Source: Strigamia acuminata
Lineage: Eukaryota > Arthropoda > Chilopoda > Geophilomorpha > Linotaeniidae
Length of the DNA stretch: 64,000 bases
Direction: 5' to 3'
Assembly (NCBI GenBank): GCA_949358305.1
Contig: OX442316.1
Location: forward strand, 496,001-560,000
Below, in pieces: positions 12,972 to 26,010 of the stretch. The notes beneath the pieces were generated by a model. The model was not told where the DNA came from, did no database searches, and worked only from the letters and a program-made list of their open reading frames with translations. The position numbers and the translations under genes were made by a program. The first letter of the stretch is position 1; each line of letters starts with the position of its first letter.

Positions 12972-15900
12972 ACAAGACCAATGTCTCTGAATGTTCAGAA
13001 ATAGTGTTTAAACCTTAGTAGAAGGCTCCAATGTAAGTTTTAGAAACATCCAACCGATGATTTGGGCGAATAGACTTTTGATCTCATCACAGTTGACTTA
13101 GCACAAACACCACAAGACCAATGTCTCTGAATGTTCAGAAATAGTGTTTAAACCTTAGTAGAAGGCTCCAATGTAAGTTTTAGAAACATTCAACCGATGA
13201 TTTGGGAGAACAGATTTTTGATCTCATCACAGTTGACTTAGCACAAACACCACAAGACCAATGTCTCTGAATGTTCAGAAATAGTGTTTAAACCTTAGTA
13301 GAAGGCTCCAATGTAAGTTTTAGAAACATTCAACCGATGATTTGGGAGAATAGACTTTTGATCTCATCACAGTTGACTTAGCACAAACACCACAAGACCA
13401 ATGTCTCTGAATGTTCAGAAATAGTGTTTAAACCTTAGTAGAAGGCTCCAATGTAAGTTTTAGAAACATCCAACCAATGATTTGGGAGAATAGACTTTTG
13501 ATCTCATCACAGTTGACTTAGCACAAACACCACAAGACCAATGTCTCTGAATGTTCAGAAATAGTGTTTAAACCTTAGTAGAAGGCTCCAATGTAAGTTT
13601 TAGAAACATTCAACCGATGATTTGGGAGAATAGACTTTTGATCTCATCACAGTTGACTTAGCACAAACACCACAAGACCAATGTCTCTGAATGTTCAGAA
13701 ATAGTGTTTAAACCTTAGTAGAAGCCTTCAATGTAAGTTTTAGCAACATCCAAGCAATGATTTGGGAGAATAGACTTTTGATCTCATCACAGTTGACTTA
13801 GCACAAACACCACAAAACCAATGTCTCTGAATGTTCAGAAATAGTGTTTAAACCTTAGTAGAAGGCTCCAATGTAAGTTTTAGAAACATCCAACCAATGA
13901 TTTGGGAGAATAGACTTTTGATCTCATCACAGTTGACTTAGCACAAACACCACAAAACCAATGTCTCTGAATGTTCAGAAATAGTGTTTAAACCTTAGTA
14001 GAAGGCTCCAATGTAAGTTTTAGAAACATCCAACCAATGATTTGGGAGAATAGACTTTTGATCTCATCACAGTTGACTTAGCACAAACACCACAAGACCA
14101 ATGTCTCTGAATGTTCAGAAATAGTGTTTAAACCTTAGTAGAAGGCTCCAATGTAAGTTTTAGAAACATCCAACCGATGATTTGGGCGAATAGACTTTTG
14201 ATCTCATCACAGTTGACTTAGCACAAACACCACAAGACCAATGTCTCTGAATGTTCAGAAATAGTGTTTAAACCTTAGTAGAAGGCTCCAATGTAAGTTT
14301 TAGAAACATTCAACCGATGATTTGGGAGAACAGATTTTTGATCTCATCACAGTTGACTTAGCACAAACACCACAAGACCAATGTCTCTGAATGTTCAGAA
14401 ATAGTGTTTAAACCTTAGTAGAAGGCTCCAATGTAAGTTTTAGAAACATTCAACCGATGATTTGGGAGAATAGACTTTTGATCTCATCACAGTTGACTTA
14501 GCACAAACACCACAAGACCAATGTCTCTGAATGTTCAGAAATAGTGTTTAAACCTTAGTAGAAGGCTCCAATGTAAGTTTTAGAAACATCCAACCAATGA
14601 TTTGGGAGAATAGACTTTTGATCTCATCACAGTTGACTTAGCACAAACACCACAAGACCAATGTCTCTGAATGTTCAGAAATAGTGTTTAAACCTTAGTA
14701 GAAGGCTCCAATGTAAGTTTTAGAAACATTCAACCGATGATTTGGGAGAATAGACTTTTGATCTCATCACAGTTGACTTAGCACAAACACCACAAGACCA
14801 ATGTCTCTGAATGTTCAGAAATAGTGTTTAAAACTTAGTAGAAGGCTCCAATGTAAGTTTTAGAAACATCCAACCAATGATTTGGGAGAATAGACTTTTG
14901 ATCTCATCACAGTTGACTTAGCACAAACACCACAAGACCAATGTCTCTGAACGTTCAGAAATAGTGTTTAAACCTTAGTAGAAGCCTTCAATATAAGTTT
15001 TAGCAACACCCAAGCATTAAATTTTGAAAAAAAAATTTTGAGCTCATTTCACATCGCAGTTGACTTAGCACAAACACCACAAGACCAATGTCTCTGAATG
15101 TTCAGAAATAGTGTTTAAACCTTAGTAGAAGGCTCCAATGTAAGTTTTAGAAACATCCAACCGATGATTTGGGCGAATAGACTTTTGATCTCATCACAGT
15201 TGACTTAGCACAAACACCACAAGACCAATGTCTCTGAATGTTCAGAAATAGTGTTTAAACCTTAGTAGAAGGCTCCAATGTAAGTTTTAGAAACATTCAA
15301 CCGATGATTTGGGAGAATAGACTTTTGATCTGATCACAGTTGACTTAGCACAAACACCACAAGCCTAATGTCTCTGAATGTTCAGAAATAGTGTTTAAAC
15401 CTTAGTAGAAGGCTCCAATGTAAGTTTTAGAAACATTCAACCGATGATTTGGGAGAATAGACTTTTGATCTCATCACAGTTGACTTAGCACAAACACCAC
15501 AAGATTAATGTCTCTGAATGTTCAGAAATAGTGTTTAAACCTTAGTAGAAGGCTCCAATGTAAGTTTTAGAAACATCCAACCAATAATTTGGGAGAATAG
15601 ACTTTTGATCTCATCACAGTTGACTTAGCACAAACACCACAAGTCCAATGTCTCTGAATGTTTAGAAATAGTGTTTAAACCTTAGTAGAAGCCTTCAATA
15701 TAAGTTTTAGCAACACCCAAGCAATAAATTTTGAAAAAAAAATTTTGAGCTTATTTCACATCGCAGTTGACTTAGCACAAACACCACAAGACCAATGTCT
15801 CTGAATGTTCAGAAATAGTGTTTAAACCTTAGTAGAAGGCTCCAATGTAAGTTTTAGAAACATCCAACCGATGATTTGGGCGAATAAACTTTTGATCTCA

Positions 15901-18900
15901 TCACAGTTGACTTAGCACAAACACCACAAGACCAATGTCTCTGAATGTTCAGAAATAGTGTTTAAACCTTAGTAGAAGGCTTCAATGTAAGTTTTAGAAA
16001 CATTCAACCGATGATTTGGGAGAATAGACTTTTGATCTCATCACAGTTGACTTAGCACAAACACCACAAGACCAATGTCTCTGAATGTTCAGAAATAGTG
16101 TTTAAACCTTAGTAGAAGGCTCCAATGTAAGTTTTAGAAACATCCAACCAATGATTTGGGAGAATAGACTTTTGATCTCATCACAGTTGACTTAGCACAA
16201 ACACCACAAGACCAATGTCTCTGAATATGCAGAAATAGTGTTTAAACCTTAGTAGAAGGCTCCAATGTAAGTTTTAGAAACATCCAACCAATGATTTGGG
16301 AGAATAGACTTTGATCTCATCACAGTTGACTTAGCACAAACACCACAAGACCAATGTCTCTGAATGTTCAGAAATAGTGTTTAAACCTTAGTAGAAGGCT
16401 CCAATGTAAGTTTTAGAAACATTCAACCGATGATTTGGGAGAATAGACTTTTGATCTCATCACAGTTGACTTAGCACAAACACCACAAGACCAATGTCTC
16501 TGAATGTTCAGAAATAGTGTTTAAAACTTAGTAGAAGGCTCCAATGTAAGTTTTAGAAACATCCAACCAATGATTTGGGAGAATAGACTTTTGATCTCAT
16601 CACAGTTGACTTAGCACAAACACCACAAGACCAATGTCTCTGAACGTTCAGAAATAGTGTTTAAACCTTAGTAGAAGCCTTCAATATAAGTTTTAGCAAC
16701 ACCCAAGCATTAAATTTTGAAAAAAAAATTTTGAGCTCATTTCACATCGCAGTTGACTTAGCACAAACACCACAAGACCAATGTCTCTGAATGTTCAGAA
16801 ATAGTGTTTAAACCTTAGTAGAAGGCTCCAATGTAAGTTTTAGAAACATCCAACCGATGATTTGGGCGAATAGACTTTTGATCTCATCACAGTTGACTTA
16901 GCACAAACACCACAAGACCAATGTCTCTGAATGTTCAGAAATAGTGTTTAAACCTTAGTAGAAGGCTCCAATGTAAGTTTTAGAAACATTCAACCGATGA
17001 TTTGGGAGAATAGACTTTTGATCTGATCACAGTTGACTTAGCACAAACACCACAAGCCTAATGTCTCTGAATGTTCAGAAATAGTGTTTAAACCTTAGTA
17101 GAAGGCTCCAATGTAAGTTTTAGAAACATTCAACCGATGATTTGGGAGAATAGACTTTTGATCTCATCACAGTTGACTTAGCACAAACACCACAAGATTA
17201 ATGTCTCTGAATGTTCAGAAATAGTGTTTAAACCTTAGTAGAAGGCTCCAATGTAAGTTTTAGAAACATCCAACCAATGATTTGGGAGAATAGACTTTGA
17301 TCTCATCACAGTTGACTTAGCACAAACACCACAAGACCAATGTCTCTGAATGTTCAGAAATAGTGTTTAAACCTTAGTAGAAGGCTCCAATGTAAGTTTT
17401 AGAAACATTCAACCGATGATTTGGGAGAATAGACTTTTGATCTCATCACAGTTGACTTAGCACAAACACCACAAGACCAATGTCTCTGAATGTTCAGAAA
17501 TAGTGTTTAAAACTTAGTAGAAGGCTCCAATGTAAGTTTTAGAAACATCCAACCAATGATTTGGGAGAATAGACTTTTGATCTCATCACAGTTGACTTAG
17601 CACAAACACCACAAGACCAATGTCTCTGAACGTTCAGAAATAGTGTTTAAACCTTAGTAGAAGCCTTCAATATAAGTTTTAGCAACACCCAAGCATTAAA
17701 TTTTGAAAAAAAAATTTTGAGCTCATTTCACATCGCAGTTGACTTAGCACAAACACCACAAGACCAATGTCTCTGAATGTTCAGAAATAGTGTTTAAACC
17801 TTAGTAGAAGGCTCCAATGTAAGTTTTAGAAACATCCAACCGATGATTTGGGCGAATAGACTTTTGATCTCATCACAGTTGACTTAGCACAAACACCACA
17901 AGACCAATGTCTCTGAATGTTCAGAAATAGTGTTTAAACCTTAGTAGAAGGCTCCAATGTAAGTTTTAGAAACATTCAACCGATGATTTGGGAGAATAGA
18001 CTTTTGATCTGATCACAGTTGACTTAGCACAAACACCACAAGCCTAATGTCTCTGAATGTTCAGAAATAGTGTTTAAACCTTAGTAGAAGGCTCCAATGT
18101 AAGTTTTAGAAACATTCAACCGATGATTTGGGAGAATAGACTTTTGATCTCATCACAGTTGACTTAGCACAAACACCACAAGATTAATGTCTCTGAATGT
18201 TCAGAAATAGTGTTTAAACCTTAGTAGAAGGCTCCAATGTAAGTTTTAGAAACATCCAACCAATAATTTGGGAGAATAGACTTTTGATCTCATCACAGTT
18301 GACTTAGCACAAACACCACAAGTCCAATGTCTCTGAATGTTTAGAAATAGTGTTTAAACCTTAGTAGAAGCCTTCAATATAAGTTTTAGCAACACCCAAG
18401 CAATAAATTTTGAAAAAAAAATTTTGAGCTTATTTCACATCGCAGTTGACTTAGCACAAACACCACAAGACCAATGTCTCTGAATGTTCAGAAATAGTGT
18501 TTAAACCTTAGTAGAAGGCTCCAATGTAAGTTTTAGAAACATCCAACCGATGATTTGGGCGAATAAACTTTTGATCTCATCACAGTTGACTTAGCACAAA
18601 CACCACAAGACCAATGTCTCTGAATGTTCAGAAATAGTGTTTAAACCTTAGTAGAAGGCTTCAATGTAAGTTTTAGAAACATTCAACCGATGATTTGGGA
18701 GAATAGACTTTTGATCTCATCACAGTTGACTTAGCACAAACACCACAAGACCAATGTCTCTGAATGTTCAGAAATAGTGTTTAAACCTTAGTAGAAGGCT
18801 CCAATGTAAGTTTTAGAAACATCCAACCAATGATTTGGGAGAATAGACTTTTGATCTCATCACAGTTGACTTAGCACAAACACCACAAGACCAATGTCTC

Positions 18901-19457
18901 TGAATATGCAGAAATAGTGTTTAAACCTTAGTAGAAGGCTCCAATGTAAGTTTTAGAAACATCCAACCAATGATTTGGGAGAATAGACTTTGATCTCATC
19001 ACAGTTGACTTAGCACAAACACCACAAGACCAATGTCTCTGAATGTTCAGAAATAGTGTTTAAACCTTAGTAGAAGCCTTCAATGTAAGTTTTAGAAACA
19101 TTCAACCGATGATTTGGGAGAATAGACTTTTGATCTCATCACAGTTGACTTAGCACAAACACCACAAGACCAATGTCTCTGAACGTTCAGAAATAGTGTT
19201 TAAACCTTAGTAGAAGCCTTCAATATAAGTTTTAGCAACACCCAAGCATTAAATTTTGAAAAAAAAATTTTGAGCTCATTTCACATCGCAGTTGACTTAG
19301 CACAAACACCACAAGACCAATGTCTCTGAATGTTCAGAAATAGTGTTTAAACCTTAGTAGAAGCCTTCAATATAAGTTTTAGCAACACCCAAGCAATAAA
19401 TTTTGAAAAAAAAATTTTGAGCTTATTTCACATCGCAGTTGACTTAGCACAAACACC
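12972..19457 (+). repeat. 6486-bp tandem segmental duplication, copy 2
   Basis: Second copy of 6486-12971, with the same monomer order and marker mutations, including GATCTGATCAC near 15329 and the GAATATGCAG monomers near 16227 and 18906. Downstream (19458-25005) the array goes on with other combinations of the same variants, for instance a stretch from 19598 resembling the one from 3528. Confidence 0.88.
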
Positions 19458-22400
19458 ACAAGACCAATGTCTCTGAATGTTCAGAAATAGTGTTTAAACC
19501 TTAGTAGAAGGCTCCAATGTAAGTTTTAGAAACATCCAACCGATGATTTGGGCGAATAGACTTTTGATCTCATCACAGTTGACTTAGCACAAACACCACA
19601 AGACCAATGTCTCTGAATGTTCAGAAATAGTGTTTAAACCTTAGTAGAAGGCTCCAATGTAAGTTTTAGAAACATTCAACCGATGATTTGGGAGAATAGA
19701 CTTTTGATCTCATCACAGTTGACTTAGCACAAACACCACAAGCCTAATGTCTCTGAATGTTCAGAAATAGTGTTTAAACCTTAGTAGAAGGCTCCAATGT
19801 AAGTTTTAGAAACATTCAACCGATGATTTGGGAGAATAGACTTTTGATCTCATCACAGTTGACTTAGCACAAACACCACAAGATTAATGTCTCTGAATGT
19901 TCAGAAATAGTGTTTAAACCTTAGTAGAAGGCTCCAATGTAAGTTTTAGAAACATCCAACCAATGATTTGGGAGAATAGACTTTTGATCTCATCACAGTT
20001 GACTTAGCACAAACACCACAAGTCCAATGTCTCTGAATGTTTAGAAATAGTGTTTAAACCTTAGTAGAAGCCTTCAATATAAGTTTTAGCAACACCCAAG
20101 CAATAAATTTTGAAAAAAAAATTTTGAGCTTATTTCACATCGCAGTTGACTTAGCACAAACACCACAAGACCAATGTCTCTGAATGTTCAGAAATAGTGT
20201 TTAAACCTTAGTAGAAGGCTCCAATGTAAGTTTTAGAAACATTCAACCGATGATTTGGGAGAATAGACTTTTGATCTCATCACAGTTGACTTAGCACAAA
20301 CACCACAAGACCAATGTCTCTGAATGTTCAGAAATAGTGTTTAAACCTTAGTAGAAGGCTCCAATGTAAGTTTTAGAAACATCCAACCAATGATTTGGGA
20401 GAATAGACTTTTGATCTCATCACAGTTGACTTAGCACAAACACCACAAGACCAATGTCTCTGAATATTTAGAAATAGTGTTTAAACCTTAGTAGAAGGCT
20501 CCAATGTAAGTTTTAGAAACATCCAACCAATGATTTGGGAGAATAAACTTTTGATCTCATCACAGTTGACTTAGCACAAACACCACAAGTCCAATGTCTC
20601 TGAATGTTTAGAAATAGTGTTTAAACCTTAGTAGAAGCCTTCAATATAAGTTTTAGCAACACCCAAGCAATAAATTTTGAAAAAAAAATTTTGAGCTTAT
20701 TTCACATCGCAGTTGACTTAGCACAAACACCACAAGACCAATGTCTCTGAATGTTCAGAAATAGTGTTTAAACCTTAGTAGAAGGCTCCAATGTAAGTTT
20801 TAGAAACATCCAACCAATGATTTGGGAGAATAGACTTTTGATCTCATCACAGTTGACTTAGCACAAACACCACAAGTCCAATGTCTCTGAATGTTTAGAA
20901 ATAGTGTTTAAACCTTAGTAGAAGCCTTCAATATAAGTTTTAGCAACACCCAAGCAATAAATTTTGAAAAAAAAATTTTGAGCTTATTTCACATCGCAGT
21001 TGACTTAGCACAAACACCACAAGACCAATGTCTCTGAATGTTCAGAAATAGTGTTTAAACCTTAGTAGAAGGCTCCAATGTAAGTTTTAGAAACATCCAA
21101 CCAATGATTTGGGAGAATAGACTTTTGATCTCATCACAGTTGACTTAGCACAAACACCACAAGACCAATGTCTCTGAATGTTCAGAAATAGTGTTTAAAC
21201 CTTAGTAGAAGGCTCCAATGTAAGTTTTAGAAACATCCAACCAATGATTTGGGAGAATAGACTTTGATCTCATCACAGTTGACTTAGCACAAACACCACA
21301 AGACCAATGTCTTTGAATGTTCAGAAATAGTGTTTAAACCTTAGTAGAAGCCTTCAATGTAAGTTTTAGCAACATCCAAGCAATGATTTGGGAGAATAGA
21401 CTTTTGATCTCATCACAGTTGACTTAGCACAAACACCACAAAACCAATGTCTCTGAATGTTCAGAAATAGTGTTTAAACCTTAGTAGAAGGCTCCAATGT
21501 AAGTTTTAGAAACATCCAACCAATGATTTGGGAGAAGAGACTTTTGATCTCATCACAGTTGACTTAGCACAAACACCACAAGACCAATGTATCTGAATGT
21601 TCAGAAATAGTGTTTAAACCTTAGTAGAAGGCTCCAATGTAAGTTTTAGAAACATCCAACCGATGATTTGGGCGAATAGACTTTTGATCTCATCACAGTT
21701 GACTTAGCACAAACACCACAAGACCAATGTCTCTGAATGTTCAGAAATAGTGTTTAAACCTTAGTAGAAGGCTCCAATGTAAGTTTTAGAAACATCCAAC
21801 CAATGATTTGGGAGAATAGACTTTTGATCTCATCACAGTTGACTTAGCACAAACACCACAAGACCAATGTCTCTGAATGTTCAGAAATAGTGTTTAAACC
21901 TTAGTAGAAGGCTCCAATGTAAGTTTTAGAAACATCCAACCAATGATTTGGGAGAATAGACTTTGATCTCATCACAGTTGACTTAGCACAAACACCACAA
22001 GACCAATGTCTCTGAATGTTCAGAAATAGTGTTTAAACCTTAGTAGAAGCCTTCAATGTAAGTTTTAGCAACATCCAAGCAATGATTTGGGAGAATAGAC
22101 TTTTGATCTCATCACAGTTGACTTAGCACAAACACCACAAGACCAATGTCTCTGAATGTTCAGAAATAGTGTTTAAACCTTAGTAGAAGGCTCCAATGTA
22201 AGTTTTAGAAACATCCAACCGATGATTTGGGCGAATAGACTTTGATCTCATCACAGTTGACTTAGCACAAACACCACAAGACCAATGTCTCTGAATGTTC
22301 AGAAATAGTGTTTAAACCTTAGTAGAAGGCTCCAATGTAAGTTTTAGAAACATTCAACCGATGATTTGGGAGAACAGATTTTTGATCTCATCACAGTTGA

Positions 22401-25400
22401 CTTAGCACAAACACCACAAGACCAATGTCTCTGAATGTTCAGAAATAGTGTTTAAACCTTAGTAGAAGGCTCCAATGTAAGTTTTAGAAACATTCAACCG
22501 ATGATTTGGGAGAATAGACTTTTGATCTCATCACAGTTGACTTAGCACAAACACCACAAGACCAATGTCTCTGAATGTTCAGAAATAGTGTTTAAACCTT
22601 AGTAGAAGGCTCCAATGTAAGTTTTAGAAACATCCAACCAATGATTTGGGAGAATAGACTTTTGATCTCATCACAGTTGACTTAGCACAAACACCACAAG
22701 ACCAATGTCTCTGAATGTTCAGAAATAGTGTTTAAACCTTAGTAGAAGGCTCCAATGTAAGTTTTAGAAACATTCAACCGATGATTTGGGAGAATAGACT
22801 TTTGATCTCATCACAGTTGACTTAGCACAAACACCACAAGACCAATGTCTCTGAATGTTCAGAAATAGTGTTTAAAACTTAGTAGAAGGCTCCAATGTAA
22901 GTTTTAGAAACATCCAACCAATGATTTGGGAGAATAGACTTTTGATCTCATCACAGTTGACTTAGCACAAACACCACAAGACCAATGTCTCTGAACGTTC
23001 AGAAATAGTGTTTAAACCTTAGTAGAAGCCTTCAATATAAGTTTTAGCAACACCCAAGCATTAAATTTTGAAAAAAAAATTTTGAGCTCATTTCACATCG
23101 CAGTTGACTTAGCACAAACACCACAAGACCAATGTCTCTGAATGTTCAGAAATAGTGTTTAAACCTTAGTAGAAGGCTCCAATGTAAGTTTTAGAAACAT
23201 TCAACCGATGATTTGGGAGAATAGACTTTTGATCTCATCACAGTTGACTTAGCACAAACACCACAAGCCTAATGTCTCTGAATGTTCAGAAATAGTGTTT
23301 AAACCTTAGTAGAAGGCTCCAATGTAAGTTTTAGAAACATTCAACCGATGATTTGGGAGAATAGACTTTTGATCTCATCACAGTTGACTTAGCACAAACA
23401 CCACAAGATTAATGTCTCTGAATGTTCAGAAATAGTGTTTAAACCTTAGTAGAAGGCTCCAATGTAAGTTTTAGAAACATCCAACCAATGATTTGGGAGA
23501 ATAGACTTTTGATCTCATCACAGTTGACTTAGCACAAACACCACAAGTCCAATGTCTCTGAATGTTTAGAAATAGTGTTTAAACCTTAGTAGAAGCCTTC
23601 AATATAAGTTTTAGCAACACCCAAGCAATAAATTTTGAAAAAAAAATTTTGAGCTTATTTCACATCGCAGTTGACTTAGCACAAACACCACAAGACCAAT
23701 GTCTCTAAATGTTCAGAAATAGTGTTTAAACCTTAGTAGAAGGCTCCAATGTAAGTTTTAGAAACATCCAACCGATGATTTGGGCGAATAAACTTTTGAT
23801 CTCATCACAGTTGACTTAGCACAAACACCACAAGACCAATGTCTCTGAATGTTCAGAAATAGTGTTTAAACCTTAGTAGAAGGCTTCAATGTAAGTTTTA
23901 GAAACATTCAACCGATGATTTGGGAGAATAGACTTTTGATCTCATCACAGTTGACTTAGCACAAACACCACAAGACCAATGTCTCTGAATGTTCAGAAAT
24001 AGTGTTTAAACCTTAGTAGAAGGCTCCAATGTAAGTTTTAGAAACATCCAACCAATGATTTGGGAGAATAGACTTTTGATCTCATCACAGTTGACTTAGC
24101 ACAAACACCACAAGACCAATGTCTCTGAATATGCAGAAATAGTGTTTAAACCTTAGTAGAAGGCTCCAATGTAAGTTTTAGAAACATCCAACCAATGATT
24201 TGGGAGAATAGACTTTGATCTCATCACAGTTGACTTAGCACAAACACCACAAGACCAATGTCTCTGAATGTTCAGAAATAGTGTTTAAACCTTAGTAGAA
24301 GCCTTCAATGTAAGTTTTAGAAACATTCAACCGATGATTTGGGAGAATAGACTTTTGATCTCATCACAGTTGACTTAGCACAAACACCACAAGACCAATG
24401 TCTCTGAATGTTCAGAAATAGTGTTTAAAACTTAGTAGAAGGCTCCAATGTAAGTTTTAGAAACATCCAACCAATGATTTGGGAGAATAGACTTTTGATC
24501 TCATCACAGTTGACTTAGCACAAACACCACAAGACCAATGTCTCTGAACGTTCAGAAATAGTGTTTAAACCTTAGTAGAAGCCTTCAATATAAGTTTTAG
24601 CAACACCCAAGCATTAAATTTTGAAAAAAAAATTTTGAGCTCATTTCACATCGCAGTTGACTTAGCACAAACACCACAAGACCAATGTCTCTGAATGTTC
24701 AGAAATAGTGTTTAAACCTTAGTAGAAGCCTTCAATATAAGTTTTAGCAACACCCAAGCAATAAATTTTGAAAAAAAAATTTTGAGCTTATTTCACATCG
24801 CAGTTGACTTAGCACAAACACCACAAGACCAATGTCTCTGAATGTTCAGAAATAGTGTTTAAACCTTAGTAGAAGGCTCCAATGTAAGTTTTAGAAACAT
24901 TCAACCGATGATTTGGGAGAATAGACTTTTGATCTCATCACAGTTGACTTAGCACAAACACCACAAGACCAATGTCTCTGAATATTTAGAAATAGTGTTT
25001 AAACCTGTCGTAACCTTGGTTTCCGGTAAATAAACTTACACAATATCTTACAATAATAACCTTTTTATTGAACACTGTAATATTACAATAATACTTAACA
25101 ATGTTGTGGTCTCGGATCCTTGTCGGCGGATACGATTTGTTGCTGCACGGCAGTCTTACACGTGGCTTCTGGTTGTCTAGGGTTAATGGCGTCCTGGCGA
25201 AACACGTGTTCGCAAAACGCTTCGGCGATGGTGAGATATTTCGGTCGTAGTTTTGCTACGACAAATATCTTTGGCTTGGTGTTACAGATGACTTGGGCAA
25301 CTGGCATCGGTCCTCTATCAATCCGTGGTGTTCGGCCTGAAAGGTGAGGTGTGATGCTACTGTTGCTGTGATATATCTGTAAGTGGCGCTTCCGGTCAAA

Positions 25401-25406
25401 ACACGG

Positions 25407-25418
25407 GTTTAAATACCC
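25407..25418 (-). promoter_or_regulatory. TATA-like box of the left LTR
   Basis: Minus-strand GGGTATTTAAAC, downstream of the CRE/octamer block. No clear initiator was found about 30 bp further on, so the assignment rests on position and composition. Confidence 0.35.
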
Positions 25419-25433
25419 CCTAATGACCGGAAA

Positions 25434-25481
25434 TGACGTATTTGCATAAATTCGGGGAATTATGCAAATGGTTGACGTCAT
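25434..25481 (-). promoter_or_regulatory. Symmetrical CRE/octamer block in LTR U3
   Basis: TGACGTA at 25434-25440 leads into TTTGCATAA at 25441-25449. Its inverse TTATGCAAA lies at 25460-25468, followed by a perfect CRE, TGACGTCA, at 25474-25481. The arrangement is a 9-bp inverted repeat built from octamer-like sites with TGACGT elements outside it. It lies just upstream (in the minus sense) of the TATA-like box, where an LTR enhancer would be expected. Confidence 0.5.
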
Positions 25482-25637
25482 CATTACATTGATTCCGCAG
25501 AAATGGTAAAACTAGTTTAGCTAGTTTTCTTTGTAATAATCATTTCGTGTTACATTTCAGATCAAAGAATAATATAATTCATTTATCATACACCCATATA
25601 TTTTACTAAAACATTTTGTGACCTCGTGGTCACCACA

Positions 25638-25649
25638 CGTCCCCTCCTC
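25638..25649 (-). other. Polypurine tract adjacent to 3' LTR
   Basis: On the minus strand GAGGAGGGGACG directly precedes the TGTGG start of the LTR. In LTR retrotransposons such a tract primes plus-strand DNA synthesis. It supports both the minus orientation of the element and the LTR boundary at 25637. The 67 bp between this tract and the end of the upstream ORF (25650-25716) is AT-rich with no recognised signal. Confidence 0.65.
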
Positions 25650-25716
25650 AGCAATGTCGTTATAAAATTAAAAGATAACTGACATTGCGAAATTTCTCTT
25701 TTAAAAATGTTTTTGA

Positions 25717-26010
25717 CTACATCTTCCTCTCGAGTGACTCCTTGAGGGCACTCACAGGAGGAGGTGGGGTGGTTTTTCTTCTGCCGGTGGTTGAGCCACG
25801 GTATTTGCGTTTTTCGGTGGTGAAGTAGGCGATTTTCTTGTTTAGTTCCTTAATTTGTTTTTCTAGCCATTCGGTATTTAACCATTTCTTTTTTATTTCA
25901 TCCTCCGATTCATCAGTCGAGTCGTTTTCCAGTTCGTTGTCTAATTCAACGTTTAATTCGTTTTTTCCGGTAGTAATTATTTCGTTACCTGCGTAAATGC
26001 TGCGGAACAT
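25717..26010 (-). CDS. 3'-terminal ORF fragment of the gypsy element (97 codons)
   Basis: A short minus-strand frame overlapping the end of pol by 26 bp in another frame. The translation is acidic in the middle (DNELENDSTDESEDE), then has a helical, lysine-rich stretch (LEKQIKELNKKIAYF) and a basic/proline region (TGRRKTTPPPP) near residues 75-85. I do not recognise a conserved domain. Its place between RNase H and the PPT is where the integrase C-terminal tail normally lies, so I infer it is the surviving end of a pol whose integrase was deleted. The ATG belongs to the overlapping pol sequence, so it is unlikely to be a natural start. It could also be a small accessory ORF. Confidence 0.4.
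   Translation of the reverse strand: MFRSIYAGNEIITTGKNELNVELDNELENDSTDESEDEIKKKWLNTEWLEKQIKELNKKIAYFTTEKRKYRGSTTGRRKTTPPPPVSALKESLERKM

Larger units (their letters stand above)
1..25005 (+). repeat. Left satellite array (140/147-bp monomers)
   Basis: Uninterrupted head-to-tail satellite, about 177 monomers by length. Taking ACAAGACCAATGTCTCTGAA as the monomer start, starts fall at 1, 141, 288, 428, 568, 715, 855 and so on. Spacing is 140 bp (type A), 147 bp (type B) or 139 bp (type A lacking one T in the tract before GATCTC). A and B share about the first 80 bp. B then has TTCAATATAAGTTTTAGCAA, a nine-A/four-T tract and TTTCACATCGCAG before rejoining the common GTTGACTTAGCACAAACACC. B monomers are a minority here: 2 of 19 in 1-2673 and 7 of 46 in 6486-12971. 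I see no ORF of 60 codons or more and no interrupting element. The array stops 43 bp into a monomer at 25005, where the gypsy LTR begins. Confidence 0.98.
25006..25637 (-). mobile_element. Gypsy-type 3' LTR (632 bp), inferred
   Basis: Read on the minus strand it begins TGTGGTGACC just after a polypurine tract and ends GGTTACGACA at the satellite junction, giving the TG...CA ends of an LTR with imperfect inverted termini. U3 carries a symmetrical pair of CRE-like and octamer-like motifs (25434-25481) and a TATA-like GGGTATTTAAAC (plus 25407-25418). A minus-strand AATAAA lies at 25064-25069. It has no sequence likeness to the LTR at the element's other end (30522-30940). A 129-codon minus-strand ORF (25095-25484) lies inside it and looks fortuitous. 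The boundaries are inferred from the PPT and termini; there is no second copy in the window to confirm them. Confidence 0.65.

Noticed and set aside
1-25005. Regular repeats that could look like a CRISPR array
   Set aside because: The whole 140-147-bp unit is conserved, with no unique spacers, no cas genes and clear eukaryotic retroelements nearby; it is satellite DNA.
1-25005. CENP-B box or telomere-type repeats in the satellite
   Set aside because: No TTCG....CGGG-like 17-mer and no short telomeric motif was found in either monomer type.
25095-25484. 129-codon minus-strand ORF
   Set aside because: It lies wholly inside the LTR across promoter motifs and has no recognisable domain.
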